64,000 nt of DNA from Thiodiazotropha sp050305635 (lineage in GTDB: Bacteria > Pseudomonadota > Gammaproteobacteria > Chromatiales > Chromatiaceae). The notes below the pieces were generated by a model. The model was not told the origin of the DNA. It did no database searches and saw nothing but the letters and a program-made list of their open reading frames with translations. The translations under genes and the position numbers were made by a program. The stretch is from positions 1-64,000 of the forward strand of contig JBNLFS010000048.1 in the NCBI GenBank assembly GCA_050305635.1. The letters are read 5' to 3'. Below, piece after piece: positions 62,825-64,000 of this stretch; within the stretch, counting starts at the first letter, position 1; the number at the start of each line of letters is the position of its first letter.

Positions 62825-64000
62825 ATTCACAACTCAGCTTTGCCTTTCCCAAGGAACTGATCGTCGACAACTTCGCTGGAGGCGGAGGCGCGTCCTACGG
62901 CATCGAACAAGCCTTTGGCCGGTCTGTCGATATCGCCATCAACCACGATCCGGAAGCGATCGCCATGCACACGGCGAACCATCCGAACACCCGACACTAT
63001 TGCGAGAGCGTCTGGGACGTGGATCCACGCGAGGCCACCAAAGGCCGACAGGTCGGGCTGGCCTGGTTCAGCCCAGACTGCAAACACTTCTCGAAAGCCA
63101 AAGGCGGGACCCCCGTGAGCAAGAACATCCGCGGACTCGCCTGGGTGGTGATCCGCTGGGCGAAGCTGGTCAAGCCTCGAGTGATCATCCTGGAGAATGT
63201 CGAGGAATTCGAAACCTGGGGACCGCTGGCCCACGTCATGGACGATGACGGAAACCACCAGTACCACGACAACGGCCGTCCAGTGATGACACCCTGCCCG
63301 AAACGCAAGGGCCGGACATTCCGCCAGTGGGTCGCGAAACTGCGGCGCCTGGGATACAAGGTGGAGTGGCAGGAACTCAGGGCCTGCGACTATGGCGCAC
63401 CCACCATCCGCAAACGCCTGTTCCTGGTCGCCCGGTGTGATGGCCTGCCGATCCGCTGGCCGGCACCCACTCATGGAACCGGACGCCATGAGCCTTACCG
63501 CACAGCCGCCGAGATCATCGACTGGTCAATCCCCTGCCCGTCCATCTTCGAGCGCAAGCGCCCACTGGCCGAAGCCACCATGCGCAGGATTGCCCGGGGG
63601 ATCCAGCGGTTCGTGATCGATCATCCGGACCCTTTCATCATCCCGATCGCGCACTACAACGGCAGCCACCGCATACACGATATCAATGAGCCGCTCAGGA
63701 CCATCACGGCGAACCCGAAAGGCGGATCCTTTGCGTTGTGCACGCCATTTATCGCCAAACACTTTGGTGGGATGACCGGCACCGAGATCACGAACCCGTT
63801 TCCAACGATTCTGTCGAGAGGTTCTCAAAACCAACTGGTGACCGCACACCTGGCCCGGCACTTCGGACAATCAACCGGTTCATGGCTGGATGATCCTGCA
63901 GGTACCGTCACAGCAGGTGGCGGTGGAAAAACCAGCCTGGTCACAAGCCACATGATCAAGCTGCGCGGCACCTGTCCGGATGGTCAGGATCTCCGCCAAC
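62821..64000 (+). CDS. C5-cytosine DNA methyltransferase, 3' end outside the window
   Basis: At least 393 residues from GTG 62821, overlapping the broken methyltransferase as GTGA. Motif I is LIVDNFAGGGGASYGIEQA (13-31). Motif IV is WFSPDCKHFSKAKGG, where the catalytic Cys is in PDC in place of the usual PCQ; I recall this variant in phage-borne enzymes. Motif VI is LENVEEF and motif VIII TIRKRLFLVA. It methylates cytosines in phage and host DNA, probably to evade restriction. Motifs IX and X lie beyond the visible part or near its end. Confidence 0.93.
   Translation, partial: MNSQLSFAFPKELIVDNFAGGGGASYGIEQAFGRSVDIAINHDPEAIAMHTANHPNTRHYCESVWDVDPREATKGRQVGLAWFSPDCKHFSKAKGGTPVSKNIRGLAWVVIRWAKLVKPRVIILENVEEFETWGPLAHVMDDDGNHQYHDNGRPVMTPCPKRKGRTFRQWVAKLRRLGYKVEWQELRACDYGAPTIRKRLFLVARCDGLPIRWPAPTHGTGRHEPYRTAAEIIDWSIPCPSIFERKRPLAEATMRRIARGIQRFVIDHPDPFIIPIAHYNGSHRIHDINEPLRTITANPKGGSFALCTPFIAKHFGGMTGTEITNPFPTILSRGSQNQLVTAHLARHFGQSTGSWLDDPAGTVTAGGGGKTSLVTSHMIKLRGTCPDGQDLRQ

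Larger units (their letters stand above)
28797..64000. mobile_element. lambda-like siphophage prophage (left part), integrated in tRNA-Lys
   Basis: From the att site to the right edge the window holds a coherent temperate phage: repressor and Cro with operators, replication, terminase, portal, protease-capsid, lysis, tail, tape measure and DNA-modification genes. Head genes are of the lambda type (GpA-like terminase, gpB-like portal, gpW). The tail genes with a tail tube protein and a long tape measure protein but no sheath gene indicate a siphovirus. The 1077-residue tape measure suggests a long tail. No integrase is visible, so the element extends past 64000. Confidence 0.93.

Overview
The window is 64 kb of a gammaproteobacterial chromosome. 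The first 28.8 kb is host backbone and the remaining 35 kb is the left part of a lambda-like tailed prophage integrated in a tRNA-Lys gene. The host is probably a Chromatiales-like or sulfur-oxidizer-type gammaproteobacterium. This is inferred from the clpS/cspD divergent pair, the rluE-mnmA-hflD-(acnA)-purB order related to the enterobacterial mnmA-hflD-purB cluster, the RoxA ribosomal oxygenase and the REP-like repeats. I cannot name a species.

Host part, left to right: clpS (cut by the window edge) divergent from a cspD-like gene with a long leader; rluE, mnmA, hflD (tRNA/rRNA modification and HflD); acnA; a repeat-rich gap; purB, roxA and a GNAT-fusion gene in one run; nudF on the other strand; an exbB-exbD-tonB operon; a Sco copper chaperone; the remnant of a metallophosphoesterase gene; a small secreted protein; a secreted parallel beta-helix protein; a zinc-ribbon protein; deaD helicase; a motA-motB pair; a DUF3617 protein; mtgA; an unusual stand-alone protein carrying a domain I otherwise associate with phage/plasmid polyvalent proteins; and a signalling run of CHASE-type histidine kinase, single-domain response regulator and REC-REC-GGDEF protein. 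About 750 bp of repeats then lead to the integration site.

Prophage part: a 47-bp orphan 3' half of tRNA-Lys(UUU) at 28797-28843 marks one attachment site. The intact tRNA, the other att copy and probably the integrase lie beyond the right edge. Two secreted DUF4124-like cargo genes sit next to the att site on the + strand. Almost everything from 57.7 kb down to 29.9 kb is one leftward programme: cro, CII-type regulator, small genes, O-like and P-like replication proteins, terminase small and large subunits, a Mor-type activator, gpW, portal, a ClpP-protease/major-capsid fusion with an internal start, a capsid cement protein, a lysis cassette (amidase, DUF1353, lipoprotein, membrane coiled-coil protein), an SGNH esterase, head-tail joining and tail genes, tape measure and tail-tip proteins. 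A repressor gene at 57.8 kb faces cro across three 16-bp operators. A fourth palindrome of the same design covers a promoter at 59.26-59.29 kb that drives the rightward early operon: tandem small paralogues, a DEDDh exonuclease, DUF2303, an adenine/N4 methyltransferase broken by one in-frame stop, and a cytosine methyltransferase cut by the window edge.

The points most worth following are the operator set, the amber-interrupted methyltransferase, the protease-capsid fusion with internal start, a tail protein with an aromatic residue every 14 positions, an esterase and a lysis cassette lodged inside the head/tail operon, and the chromosomal polyvalent-domain protein.
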